Part shown: piece after piece, positions 11,812 through 22,878 of the stretch
How positions within the stretch are numbered: the stretch's first letter is position 1
Layout: every line of letters starts with the position of its first letter
Assembly: GCA_019095985.1 (NCBI GenBank)
Contig: CM032661.1
Span: forward strand, 4,494,492 to 4,558,491
From: Streblospio benedicti
Lineage: Eukaryota; Annelida; Polychaeta; Spionida; Spionidae
Direction of reading: 5' to 3'
Length of the DNA stretch: 64,000 bases
Notes under the pieces: model-generated
Seen by the model: only the letters and a program-made list of their open reading frames with translations
Told to the model about the DNA's origin: nothing
Database searches by the model: none
Program-made: the position numbers and the translations under genes

Positions 11812-12356
11812 GTTAACACGGAGACATCAGAATGGAGCTTGTTCACGCGACTTTGTGATTCACGTTGTGTCGCGGTTAACCCTCAACTGGCAGGTTTGTC
11901 ATTGATGCCGACTTTTGCTGTTTAGAATTTGCCTAAAATGAACTCATATCTACCTAGATGAGTGTCTGAGGGTAGATCAGTCAAGCATTATGGTAAATTT
12001 GAGCATTTTTAGGCTTTAAACTAGACTGTAGTAGAGCACTTCATGACTTTTAACACCGCCGCATGGATAAACAACAATTTTAATGACTGTAGAGTCTTTC
12101 AATGTGGGAGAGGCGCTTGTGTGAACTTTGCAATGGGCCACCGTCAACTCTATATGGTTCCCATGAACTCTAACCTGATGTAGTCAAAAGAAAGGTAGTG
12201 TTGTAAAACCTGTGTCTCTCGCAATGAAAATATATTTCATGAATAATAAGGTAGTTGTGCGGGAGAAGGTCAGAAAGCGTGGACACTACAGGGTTAATGA
12301 GGCCATTACGAGTGAGCATGTTTGAGCGACTTTGAGGCGGGTCGTGTCGCTGTTAA
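11812..12356 (+). repeat. Duplicated 65-bp segment bounded by TTAA
   Basis: The segments 11812-11879 and 12293-12356 align through GAGC..GTT...GCGACTTTG and GT.GTGTCGC.GTTAA, and each begins and ends at a TTAA. The first copy is followed directly by a TTAA-type MITE; the second is not. Confidence 0.5.
11880..12049. mobile_element. TTAA-type MITE inside a duplicated 65-bp segment
   Basis: TTAA at 11876-11879 followed by CCCTCAACTGGC; TTAA again at 12050-12053. The right arm GGTAAATTTGAGCATTTTTAG, then GCTTTAAACTAGACTGTAG, is clear; the left arm is eroded. The sequence left of the insertion is repeated at 12293-12356, where it also ends in TTAA. Confidence 0.6.
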
Positions 12357-12670
12357 CAAGGAAGCCGGGGACGTTTGACGCGGATTGCGGCTTTGAGCTC
12401 CGCCTGGTGACGTGTAGACGGGATTAAAAATGCAGTGAAACTGCAAGATTTGAGCTTGATGAATAATGCAGTTAGATCTTGCAATGTGGACATGAGTCTA
12501 AGTCTGTGGGATTAAAGCCAGCTGCATACTTTTGCGACTATGATCAGCTTCTGGCCTCAGGTTGGGTCCGGAATCTTGAAAAGTCTTGTCACGTTAGAAT
12601 AAATGTTAATCTGCCCACAGATGGAACTTATGGTGGGGCTTAAACCTACTACAGTACCACACAAATTCGC

Positions 12671-12895
12671 GACTGTGAGACTGGGGCTTTAGATGAACAT
12701 TCGTGAGTGTCAGACTGTGACTTTATTTGAACATTCATGAAAGTCAGACTGGGGCTTTAGATGAACATTCGTGACTGAGACAGGGGCTCTAGATGAACAT
12801 TCGTGACTGTGAGACTGGGGCTTTATTTGAACATTCGTGACAGTCAGACTGGGGCTTTAGATGAACATTCGTGAGTGTCAAACTGGGGCTTCAGA
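12671..12895 (+). repeat. 34-bp minisatellite, about 6.5 units
   Basis: Unit GACTGTGAGACTGGGGCTTT, then AGATGAACATTCGT. Units vary at the first bases (GACTGTGA, GAGTGTCA, GAAAGTCA, GACAGTCA) and between TTTAGATG and TTTATTTG; one unit is 32 bp. A single related unit occurs at 1332-1356. Confidence 0.85.
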
Positions 12896-13489
12896 AATGA
12901 ATCCACATTAGTAGCAATGTGGAAATGCACGCACGGTGACTGACTACACTAACAGCAGCCTTGACGTGCACAAAGACGCAGAGCAGTAGCCTCGGTAGAC
13001 GAGACAACAAAGCAGACTGTCCCGACCGGGCCGCGGGTCTGTTCATCCATAATTAGTGTACGCAGCGTATTTGTCTCTCTACACCACAAGGACACCACGG
13101 TCTGGATTGAATCAGGCAGAATATTTCTCACATGTATAGGAAGATGACCGCGATATGTTCACAGCTCCATGTTAGTAATGACCAATGCCAGCCATGTTTG
13201 TGAGATCGTTAGGCGAGCCTTGGTTTGAAGGTCTGGGGGGAAACGGCCACGTGTGTGTCTAGGGCAAGGTTCTGATGGCGTCGTTTGAATCAATGAGTTT
13301 TATTTTCACTACTGGTAGATCCAGGTTCTTAGAAGAGGGGCCGGGGGTTGTGTGCAAATAACTATTGTCAATGCCAAAATTCCCTTGAATATTACATTTT
13401 TTTTTTGTATTTTTTGGTGTTGATGGGGGCCACCTGGGCATTGCCACCAGCCTATTATCTTTCACCTGCGTGTTGGTCATTGAATCTTA

Positions 13490-13560
13490 CAATTGCAGAC
13501 GAGATTTAAGCCTAAAATATGCTGAAATTTATCAAGATTCATATCTGACTTACCCAAATA
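13490..13560. mobile_element. TTAA-type MITE, left-half fragment
   Basis: ATTGCAGACGAGATTTAAGC, then CTAAAATATGCTGAAATTTA and the interior ATATCTGACTTACCC match the left arm and interior of the family. No right arm follows. Confidence 0.45.
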
Positions 13561-13904
13561 GTTGTAATAGCTTTTCAATAGCTTATCATGATTTCATTTT
13601 CAATAAAATCATGAAATTGATTCTATTATGAGAATGTCGAAAGGATTTTTTACCCAAAGAAATAGTTTATGAACAGAATGCAAACAAGGCTGTTTATAAC
13701 TGTTTCTTTGAGTACAACTTGTGTGGTAAATAAAGTATCCAGAAAAAAGAGCCAGTGCAACATTTTTGCGGCTGGTACAAAAAATCTGAACCTGCTGCAC
13801 TTATTGGTGAGGTCAGAGCTACCTATAGATCATATGACTTTTATAGTCCTCTTATTATGTTTGGCTCATTTTATACTCAGCTGACTTCAATGTCAGTTGC
13901 AGCA

Positions 13905-14023
13905 CTACTAGACAACCACCTCTATAACAAATAAAGACCAATGGCTCTCCAAATTCGACCACCTATTCATCATTGACCAGTTGAGGCTTGTCTCATCATG
14001 GTCCTCATAGAGAGGTTCGACTG
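13905..14023. mobile_element. pogo/Tigger-like MITE, decayed copy
   Basis: Left ACTAGACAACCACCTCTATA, then AAAGACCA; right CATGGTCCTCATAGAGAGGT, then TCGACTGG. Same arm motifs (CTCTAT...AGACC / GGTC...ATAGAG) as the other copies. Confidence 0.55.
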
Positions 14024-14312
14024 GCTTGTTTTGTTTTCTCTCAACTCATAGTGCTATTTTATCCTAAAACCTGTACATTGATTATGGTTCTCATATTTTT
14101 CGTGCACAATCTTCATAATCTTCAACGTGTATCAAAAATGTACTAAAAAGGTGACGTTTACGTCAATTAGTGAAGATTTCTTGGAAAGGCGACGTGTGGT
14201 CACCTGTTAATGACACTGATGGTCAGTGGTGAGCTGCTCACCCCAGAGACAAGGTATGTAAAAGGTGAAACAGGTGCTAATGTCATGTATGTAGGAGAGT
14301 TACTCATTGATC

Positions 14313-14426
14313 CTGCTATTGCTGCCTAAAATAAAGCCTACATAAGCTCAAATTTACCAGATTTAATTTAAGGAAATTTTTTTTTTTTTTTTTTTTTTTT
14401 AAGTTTGGCAAAATAGATGTCTAGAT
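14313..14426. mobile_element. TTAA-type MITE left half with poly(T) insertion
   Basis: Left arm CTGCTATTGCTGCCTAAAA, TAAGCTCAAATTTACC up to 14360. The expected interior (AAAATAGATGTCTAGATG) resumes only at about 14409, after a 24-base T run (14377-14400). The intervening bases look like an insertion or a slippage expansion. Confidence 0.45.
14377..14400 (+). repeat. Poly(T) run of 24
   Basis: 24 consecutive T residues interrupting a MITE left half. Could be the tail of an inverted retroposed fragment or simple slippage. Confidence 0.8.
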
Positions 14427-14813
14427 GTAAGTATTCTTTTCCCCCGAATATTGATAGGTCAGTTTGTTAGCATGACAGTAACTTGTTCTTAAATTTAGTA
14501 CGATTTTTTAACCTGGATTTCGTGATAATTGATATCTATACAAAGAGTTTTTACTTGATGTAAAAATTGAATGCTTTAGTCTGATTACATAACAATGCAG
14601 TGCACACTGTGAAACAAAAAAAGTAAAAACATACGCCATAAACATGCTGTCTCGTTCTCTTTCCATTTTCATTTTACAAACTCATCAAATTTGACAATTT
14701 GTACGACTTTTTCTCAGTCACGTAGAATGTAAAGAAAATACGACAGTTTGTATGACATGAGAAGCCATTTAGTGTCGAAAGTAGTAAATCGTCCTATATT
14801 TGCAAAAAAAATA

Positions 14814-14915
14814 ATTGCAGCTTAGAATAAAGCCCAAATAAGCTCAAATTTACTACAATCAATATCAATCCGGCAAATTTGAGCTTATTTTAGGGTTTAT
14901 CCTGGGCTGTAATAG
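14814..14915. mobile_element. TTAA-type MITE, core hairpin only
   Basis: Short copy in which the arms TTGCAGCTTAGAATAAAGCC, AAGCTCAAATTTAC and CAAATTTGAGCTTATTTTAG, then TTTATCCTGGGCTGTAA are separated by only about 20 bp. The outer termini are absent. Confidence 0.65.
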
Positions 14916-15307
14916 ATTTGCTTGAAAGGTAATTATGTCAACAAAGCCTGAAAGAATAAATGTTTCATCGCCAGTAACAGTACAATATAGGAAAACAATA
15001 CGAGTGGCGACGTGAACCGTTCGTATGTCATTAAAACGCAAGGAGCGTCTTATGTATTCCTGATCAGAGGCAGAAGACATTTTGCAGACGTTTTGTGAAC
15101 AAGAGGCGACATTTTGCCCACAAAGGCGACGATAATGTGACAAGAACAAAAGTCACCTGCTCCTTGTACTTACAACTTGCAGATGGAAACAGACGTGTTC
15201 TGTTTGATCCATGTAAAAGACTCGGGATAAATATCGTAAATCATTTTTCTCCTCTTGCACCATTCATACTTTTAGTCATTATTTTCACCAATCATGAAGT
15301 AAGTCAT

Positions 15308-15392
15308 GAAATAAAAAAGATCTTTTTACAGTACAGAAAAACAAACGTTGAAATATAAAAAGATCTTTTTACAGTATAGAAAAACAAATGTT
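15308..15392 (+). repeat. 42-bp direct tandem duplication
   Basis: Two copies of GAAATAWAAAAGATCTTTTT, then ACAGTAYAGAAAAACAAAYG, then TT, differing by a few substitutions. Confidence 0.8.
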
Positions 15393-15974
15393 TCACCTGT
15401 AAGTATGTCATACATCATAAATTGATAATTTAGTATGACAAGTTGTATAATCTATTATAACCAATTCACGACGCACAATTTGAAGTCCCAATTTGAAGTC
15501 GTTGAAAAATGCATTTTTAGGAATACAATGAAGTGAAAATGTCTGAAACTCTATGAAAAAAATGTCATAGCGACCAGCAAAGAGTTCATACAATGCCTAA
15601 AAATAAAAAATGATAAAAGCTTGTAAGTAACCTTACAGCTGAGGAGATCCGCCGTGTTTCCTTCTGCCTGATTGCCCCCCTTTATGCCTCAGTAGACGAG
15701 ACGGATCACGGCACAGCTGGATGGACTACTTAGTACACAAAATCTCCACCCAATCCCCAGCGCCCTGCAGACTTCCAAGAAATCCTACAAAACAGGTCAT
15801 AGATTAGTACAGGGCCACGAATAGGAGAAACATCATTCTTGTCCGTAGGATGGACATCCTGAAAAATGTACCCTTCATAACGAAGATTTACATGTCCTAA
15901 TCAGCAAACTCCATGTAAATGCAATTGAAACTTATGTCGGAGGCGACTGAGAATACTCATCCATAGGACAAGTA

Positions 15975-16307
15975 CAGCTAAACCTCGATATAACGCGCCT
16001 CGATTTTGCGCGAATTTCTGTGTAACGCGGATTGACTGAAGACCCCATTTATTTTTTATTCTTATGCGTGTATATCCTTATATATGAAAATATTGTCAAA
16101 AATACCCTTTATGCAAGTTGTTTACCTTCGAGGCAGCCATAATGGCGCATAAGGAAACTTGCTGCGCGCATGTGCAATCATTTCCGTCTTTAGGTCTAAC
16201 ACTACGCGATCTCGACCAATTGCAGCGCAGCACATAACGCGCTTTCGGAGTTAACGCGGTTCTCAAAGTATGGACCCCAATGTCCGCGTAAAATCGAGGT
16301 TTAGCTG
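15975..16307. mobile_element. pogo/Tigger-like MITE, 333 bp, TA-flanked
   Basis: Termini CAGCTAAACCTCGAT and ATCGAGGTTTAGCTG are perfect inverted repeats flanked by TA on both sides (15973-15974, 16308-16309). The CAG...CTG ends, the ACCTCG motif and the TA target are typical of pogo/Tigger members of the Tc1/mariner group. No transposase is encoded. The interior is comparatively rich in GCGC and CGCG. Confidence 0.8.
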
Positions 16308-16450
16308 TAACTCAAATTTTTACAACAGTACCTATCCTTACAACACAGATACCTGTCTCAGACAATAGGAGGGGTACTTATCTGTGGCTCTGTAAGTTAG
16401 GTGGATAACCTGATTTGTCTCAGATGGCTGGCAAAATATAGAACAAATAT

Positions 16451-16500
16451 CTAAAGTTTAGCTTTTCTAGGCTTTATTGTAGTCTGCAATATTAGGCATC
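16451..16500. mobile_element. TTAA-type MITE, right-half fragment
   Basis: TAAAGTTTAGCTTTTCTAGG, then CTTTATTGTAGTCTGCAATA corresponds to the right arm of the family; no left arm is visible. Confidence 0.4.
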
Positions 16501-16502
16501 AG

Positions 16503-19162
16503 GAGTCTAAGCGGCACCAGTCTGGCCACCTGCAAGACACTGCCATCATCAATCTGACGTCTGCCTTGGCACTTTTTTGGTCCTCAATCACAGGTCCCAG
16601 TCTTGTATTATGCATTACAATATACAATAACAAAAGATCCGCAGAAAAAAACAAGATGGGGACTAGAAAAGAGTGGTGGGGAGGTAGTATACATCGGACT
16701 GTAAACTTTTAGAACCAACAGGACCGGGCAAAAATCAGCTGGCACCGGGCCGCCAGGTAGGCTCTATTTGTTACCCTGCACTGTGTGACTGTGTGAAATG
16801 AATTGAATCTGTCCCAATCTAGTAAAAGCAGTAGGGGACATTGTGGATGTGACAAACTCTAAAAAGTCACAATGATTTTAGGGTCCTTATACTCTAGTGT
16901 TACTTGAATTGTCAGAAAAGTTCAAAATATTTCAATGACAAAATGAATGTTCTTGAATTATCAATTGTTATAAAAATGGAAATTGAAAACGTGTTTAGTA
17001 TTTGATTTACCTTGGCAAAAGCATTGTTATTATGATTGATAAACTTACTGACCATGATATGACAAGACGTGAGTTTGCATGATTTTGCGACATGATCTTT
17101 TAAAGGTCCTATGTCAAGTATTTTATTTGTGAGAGCCGTTGTTTCGAGTCCTTCTCGAGCAAGGTCATGAAGACAAATGAGGCTTATTCATGTTTATATG
17201 CGATGTTGTAGCGAAATCTCGTTGCTAAGCAACATGTAGAAGATGGAGGACTGCGTGCATAAAACCATGCAAATTCTGGAGCACAATTGCTCAAAATGCA
17301 ATTTAAACGTTCTTCCGTTTATCGGCCCACCCTACAAAATTGCTTGATTTTGCTCTACATTGTAAGTTTTCTGAGTTCACAGGTCTATAGTAAGTAAAAT
17401 CCATCTAAACTGCAATCTCGCCAATTTCATATGATTTTTGCATTTACTTATAAGAAGCCAGTAATTTGTGGGTAAGAAGATTACTGTCTCGTCGTGTGAT
17501 TGAAGGAGACCAATTTTGATCTGATTATATATTGTGAATGGAAGAAAAAACGCAGATAAAACAAACTTCTTTTTCATTGCACAATCACGTTTTTCAAATT
17601 GCAGTGATGTTGACAATGAAGATTTCCGCAGTTTTGCCAAATATGAGAGAAAAAGACCAATGTATGTATTAAACAGTCAAAACACTCATAGGGTTTTGAT
17701 TAAAAAGGCCCTGAAAATCTATATTGCATTGAGCTGAAGTATTTTTGTTAAATCAAGAAATGATAGATTCAAGAAGCGTGATAAATCTGCGAGTTTTCAC
17801 CCGTCCTGGACAATGTGTTTTTGTGTCTGGAGCGGATGACTACAGCGATATATCACCGTGTACATAATGCAGCTCGTCAGATCGGGGCCTGATGTTTGCG
17901 GGAACATATCACCACATGCAGCAACTCCCTCAATGAATTCATATCTTCTTGGGTGAAATACGTCATGTTGTATAAGTCCATCGTTATAGCGGTACACAAT
18001 ATCGTCATCACAATGTATGTGTATGGAAGGACGGCTTTTACAGAGAAATTACCCACTGTGGTCGCAAGGTCGGCTTTTATAGGGATGTATTAGAGTGGTT
18101 GTTGTTTGGGTGCTCAGATATTCCCAGGCACGTTTACGGCTGGGGCGCTATATTGAGCATACAGCGGCGTGGGCGAGATGTTTGGTGCACAATATGAGCG
18201 CAACGTGTCCATAATACATCACCAGACGCAGCTGCAGACCCGAAATCTAACCTTATTTGGACAGACGTATGGGCTGTGTGCTTGTGTTTCAGCCCATAAT
18301 ATGAGACTTGACTGTCCTTTCTACATGCAGCGAAATATATATCGGCCGATGAAGTGTGTTTTACTGCACATACATGCTTGTATTCTTTAGATGTGTAGGC
18401 TATGTTCACTCTGTTGCCATGTTGAAACTAAAAAGAGGCTTTTTACTGCATGAATACAAAGAATAAGTGACCCGAAAATGACATCAAACCCAGTGGTATA
18501 TGTCGATTTCTATGCACGAATCACTGCCTGTAATTGTTTTTTGAGTTTCACGTTTCACACGTTCTCCATTAATGGGGATGTGTGAAAGGAGGATGTCACA
18601 TGTAAAAAGCATGTATGTGTGATGAGTAGCGGTAGAAACATAATGCACTATACATTACCATACACAGGGCTTCCGTGTCTTTTATGAGATAAATTAGTTT
18701 TGTTGTCGTGTGTGGATGAGAATGTTGCTGCACAATATGTACGTACACATTTACATTCTTAGTCTTGCTTTGATACAGCAGCATATATGATTGATATAAA
18801 TCTAGTGTCAAATATTGACGTTTAATCAACCGTGGTATTTTGGCCAGTGTTATTAACGACCAGGTTGTCTCGTGACAGACTTGTTTTCAAAGGTTGAACC
18901 GTATTTTTGTCTGATTGGAGCTTAAGAAAAGCATGCGTGTGTGTGAGAGATTAGACAAGAATATATCACCGAATACGGAACCTTTTAATGCAAATACCCC
19001 CAATGCCACGATGGATGAGCTCTGTGGTCGTTTTCTAGGTGGGACTTGTTTGCGAATAGAAATATTAGGGTCCTATCGTAGTACCCATTTCCCCCCTAGG
19101 TGGTTAGTCTCGATCAACCAGACCCTGTGATGGTGTAGAAGAGGAAACGATTGTCTCTACCA
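16503..19162. other. No gene recognised
   Basis: Several open frames of 60-91 codons occur on both strands between 17377 and 18409, overlapping one another without shared domains or coding bias. Otherwise plain AT-rich sequence. Confidence 0.55.
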
Positions 19163-19250
19163 ATGTTTGTCTGAAAAATACTCACAGTGCATTGTAAAAG
19201 TCACATGATTTGGTTTGTTTGTCTAGAAAATACCTACAATGCATTGTATA
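19163..19250 (+). repeat. Degenerate direct duplication, about 53 bp apart
   Basis: TGTTTGTCTGAAAAATACTC, then ACAGTGCATTGTAAA at 19163 and TGTTTGTCTAGAAAATACCT, then ACAATGCATTGTATA at 19216. Confidence 0.65.
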
Positions 19251-19495
19251 CGCTGGGGAAGATTAGAACAACATATCTCCATGTGTCTGCAGCAGCCGAA
19301 TAAACATCATTGTTCGGGTTTTGAGGACCAAAGTTTGAAAAATTTTGCGATAACGTGAAATGCCTGATGGAGAAGAAACTAGGCCCATGTGTGACAAACG
19401 TTTCACTTTGAGGCTAAAGTCTGCAGATTGCGTTGAAAATACTCAGCATCAATCAGGTTGCAGGCTCTTTGTCTTTATTAAATTCACTTTAACAT

Positions 19496-19770
19496 TTGAA
19501 ATTGTTTCACTTTATTTAAGCACTTTTTAGAAAAAAGCAAAAAAAGGTGGGTAACTCAAATTACTCAAGATCACTCAGGCCTTGTGTTGTAGCAATCAAC
19601 TTGTAGCAGTTGCTTCTTCTACTTTTGGATTTTGTTTCACTTTCTTCACCAAATTCTCAAACAATGTTGAAAAAATTCTTTTAAGTCATGAACACTAATT
19701 CAAATGCTCTTACATAATTGATTAACTTCTTTGAAATTGTTTCACTTTATTTACCAAGTTTTCAAGCGTG
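19496..19770 (+). repeat. Degenerate three-copy repeat, spacing about 107-125 bp
   Basis: TGAAATTGTTTCACTTTATT recurs at about 19496 and 19732, with a weaker TTTTGTTTCACTTTCTTCAC between them near 19628, each followed by an AAGTTTTCAA/AATTCTCAAA-type sequence. Confidence 0.55.
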
Positions 19771-20114
19771 TTTTCAAGAATTAGATGGATGGTAGGTGTT
19801 TATATACTGATAGAACATATTGTGTCATCTATAGTGTTGTAAAGTTATGTAGAAATAATTGATACCAAAACAATGCAGTCAACATAGTCCATATTATGCA
19901 CACAAAAAAAACGTGTATGCCGTCTAATGTTGCACCTAGAATCAGATTTTCATACGCAGCGTGTTGAGACTCAGGGGTGTGACTCGGGCGTACATCTGAC
20001 TTCCAAATGAGACGAGATTTACATCTTGTGTCGTCTCGAGACCTCAATATGCAGCAATGATACAGGCGCATAATCCAACGTTCTGTTTGCATAGGAAGTC
20101 ACTGATGCTGACTA

Positions 20115-20170
20115 TTTCAGCATAGAATAAAGCCGAAAACATGCTGCAATTTACCTAGATGGATGTCTTA
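20115..20170. mobile_element. TTAA-type MITE, left-half fragment
   Basis: TTTCAGCATAGAATAAAGCC, then ATGCTGCAATTTACC and the interior TAGATGGATGTCTTAT match the left arm and interior; the rest is missing. Confidence 0.45.
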
Positions 20171-20316
20171 TCTATCTGGACGCAGAGGACGTCCATCGAA
20201 TTGTTTGCTTGAAGGTACCAGTACATGCTGATGTTGGTCAGGTTTGATGCCTGCATATAAAGCACAGTTCAAGTGACACGATTTCTTAATGATATAAGTG
20301 TCATCCTGACCATACT

Positions 20317-20332
20317 CCCCCCCCCCCCCCCC
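20317..20332 (+). repeat. Poly(C) run of 16
   Basis: 16 consecutive C residues; prone to length error in assembly and possible strand-slippage site. Confidence 0.8.
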
Positions 20333-20645
20333 AGCCCCATGTGCTTGTAGAAGTAGGCAAGGGGGTCTTGTGCAAATAACTCCTATCAATGCAATACACT
20401 ACACTACGGCTATCTTGATCTCATAAATTAAGTCTCCCTCTAGCTGCTGGGAATAATTGTTTGTGGTTGAAATTTTTCATATGGCCGTCGTAATTAGGTC
20501 TCCCCCTTTCCGGAGGAGACCCTGTTCTGGAGGAGACTTCTAGTTTCCTTCTGTCCGCGTCCGCGTCGAATTTCCATATGATGTCCGTCATAGAGCTGAA
20601 ACAGACGCAAACAAATGACACCGTTCCACAATGTCCCATAATACG

Positions 20646-20740
20646 CAGCTGGCTGCACTTGTCATGTGCACGTGACCCGCACAACGGCGTTTCTCTGCAC
20701 TTGGCACTTGTGACAGGCACCTGCCTGAGCTTGGCACGTG
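20646..20740. promoter_or_regulatory. Cluster of eight E-boxes
   Basis: CANNTG motifs at 20646 (CAGCTG), 20656 (CACTTG), 20663 (CATGTG), 20669 (CACGTG), 20698 (CACTTG), 20705 (CACTTG), 20718 (CACCTG) and 20735 (CACGTG). About 0.4 would be expected in 95 bp. The stretch is also GC-richer than its surroundings. A bHLH-bound enhancer is an inference; part of the density comes from a small internal duplication (TTGGCACTTGTGACA / TTGGCACGTGTCAC). Confidence 0.35.
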
Positions 20741-20902
20741 TCACCTCAACCTGCCGCGGTGATATTACTGCCTCGTCAGATTATTGCTCATAGAAGGTTT
20801 CCTTATTTGGGCCGCAAAACTTGACCAAAGAGCTCCTGCTCTTTCCAGCAGGAAACTGTTTCAATACATGTTATGTTGAATCCTCATCTGCTCAAGTTTG
20901 TA

Positions 20903-21072
20903 AACATATATACACGTTTTCAACTGACTTTTGAGCTTGTTTTTTAGCATACCTTCTTGATAGCTTTCACAAGTCACAAGTGACGACATCGAGACATCGG
21001 CAGGATTGAAAGCTATCAAGAAGGTATGCTAAAAACAAGCTCAAAAGTCCGTTGAAAACGTCTATATATGTT
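20903..21072. mobile_element. Foldback element / long hairpin with about 66-bp arms
   Basis: The left arm (20903-20968) and right arm (21008-21072) are inverted copies with about two mismatches and one single-base indel, around a 39-bp loop. Shared words include AGCATACCTTCTTGATAGCT, and AAAACGTNTATATATGTT at the outer ends. A full-length MITE that is nearly all TIR, or a recent inverted duplication, would both give this. Confidence 0.75.
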
Positions 21073-22124
21073 CAATAAATGTTGTTAAACGCAGGGTGAG
21101 GATTAGGTAGAAATGTGCCATTTAGTCAGCAGGACGAACAACCCTCGATAATATGTATGTTTTCATGAAAATTGTAACATGTAATTAATATGAGCAGACA
21201 AGTGCTTCGTTCTATCCCTGGTTAATGTAGCGATCCTAGGCCTTTTTATTTGCATTTGGCAAAGTTTATTATCAATTTCAATCTCACTTGCATGGCGCTG
21301 AACAAAATCCGTGGCAGCTTACATTATTATTGCCCATTATTATTGCTTTTCGCGGAATTTCTAGTTGATTTTCTTCCATGAATTGTACTATTGATTTTGT
21401 GTATGAATGTTCTGTTCTTCTTTTTCAGGTAATTGTCTTACTTCTTGCTGAGTTTTTAAGGTAAAGACTGAAATTTTTGTTGTGCTCAATGAAACGTACA
21501 TCAAGAAATGCACAAAAAGTAAGTTCTCTGAGTCTTTAACGCAATGGTAGTCAAAAATAATGTTTGGAATTGCTTTGTTATGATTTACGTTGTCTGGGCA
21601 GACCTCACATTCTCTTCTATTGTTAAACTGGGTCCGCAGAATGAGAATTTATAGTGACTAGTTCAAGTCCATATTGTCGTGCCAGGCAGAGCTGTAAATC
21701 AAAATGCAGAGTTGTTTACATGTACATGTAAAGTGTTATGGATCTCCATATATGGGAGGCGTTTTCAGTAACATGGACTAACATGCTGTAAGAAAGGAGA
21801 GAAGGAAAAGTAATTCCCTAATTCTGAGGTGTCCCTATTAGGCAGGTGTCATAAATAGCGAGGTATGCATCTTTTTGAGGTGTTTCTATTAGGTTTTACT
21901 GTATTTTTTTCCTGATTAAATTATATTGAACGTGTACTTTTACCTGGCGCTTAATTTTGTAGAATCTGCAGGAAATTGAGGACGTTTTTCATTCGAGATT
22001 AAATTTTCACTCAATTAGGAAGTGTGTATTTGGCATTTGCTCGACATAATCTAATGTTGTGCAACAATGAAACTCCCAATTGGCAGCTTCACGCAATTAC
22101 AACGTGAAAAAACGTCTGTCAGTA

Positions 22125-22299
22125 CAGTAGAACCTCGTTTACATGGACTCTTTCATAAGGTACTAAAGGTGTCCACAGAAGACAGGTGTCCATCATATAT
22201 ACACAGGTCTGTTTTACATAGGAGTACAAAAAGGAAAAAGTTGTCTACATAAGAAAGTTGAACAGATGTCTACATGGACGTATTGGACGGGTTCTACTG
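22125..22299. mobile_element. pogo/Tigger-like MITE, 175 bp, TA-flanked
   Basis: Begins CAGTAGAACCTCGTTTACAT and ends ACGGGTTCTACTG, with TA at 22123-22124 and 22300-22301. The interior repeats GTCTACAT/GTCCACA-type words. A chance ORF crosses the left half. Confidence 0.75.
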
Positions 22300-22703
22300 T
22301 ATTGTGTAAATACATTGCTGAATTGTCGGTGTAACAGGTGGCGCTGATTGCATAATCACGTGGTGCTCGATTTGCCCACCAGAGGGCCAACATGACTCGG
22401 CACAGAATAGAACTCTATATCACATATATATATTTATAGAAGTACCCAAAAGCCTCTGTGACATGTTATTTTGCTTTTGTTCTGATGAACATATCTTGCA
22501 TGAGGAATAAGATTATCTTATATTCCTGCTTGCATGCATATGAACTATGTTGGGCTCTTTTGATTGAAATAATAAGGATTTTTCGGTTTCTTTAGTCACA
22601 AACACAATACACGTTTGCATAATATATATGACTGACAAATAGAAATGTTCTGTCGTTCTTTGCTATATCATGTTTTTCTCACACATTGGCCAAGGCATGA
22701 TAA

Positions 22704-22878
22704 CCCTTTGCTGACTATCTGTTTAGAAACCTGTAAGAAGCTCAAATTTACCAAAATGTATGACTAATTTACACTTTTCCTGGTGACTCACACATACATT
22801 GTGGTAAATTTGAGCTTATTTTAAACTTTATTCTAGCCTGCTATAGTAACACCATTTACCACTTTAGCCACTTGAGGG
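22704..22878. mobile_element. TTAA-type MITE, full copy
   Basis: Left end ATAA|CCCTTTGCTGAC, right end CACTTGAGGG|TTAA (22879-22882). Inner arms AAGCTCAAATTTACC (left) and GGTAAATTTGAGCTTATTTT (right). 175 bp; the left arm has lost part of the GAATAAAGCC block. Confidence 0.75.

Noticed and set aside
18134-18409. 91-codon frame on the minus strand with an overlapping 73-codon frame on plus
   Set aside because: No domain, no splice context, and no bias between codon positions visible.
20578-20793. Open frames on both strands across the E-box cluster
   Set aside because: Overlapping frames in a GC-richer patch without recognisable protein or splice sites.
21089-21106. GCAGGGTGAGGATTAGGT, similar to the terminus of the 214-bp MITE
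   Set aside because: No partner terminus in inverted orientation nearby and one mismatch in the core; probably coincidence.
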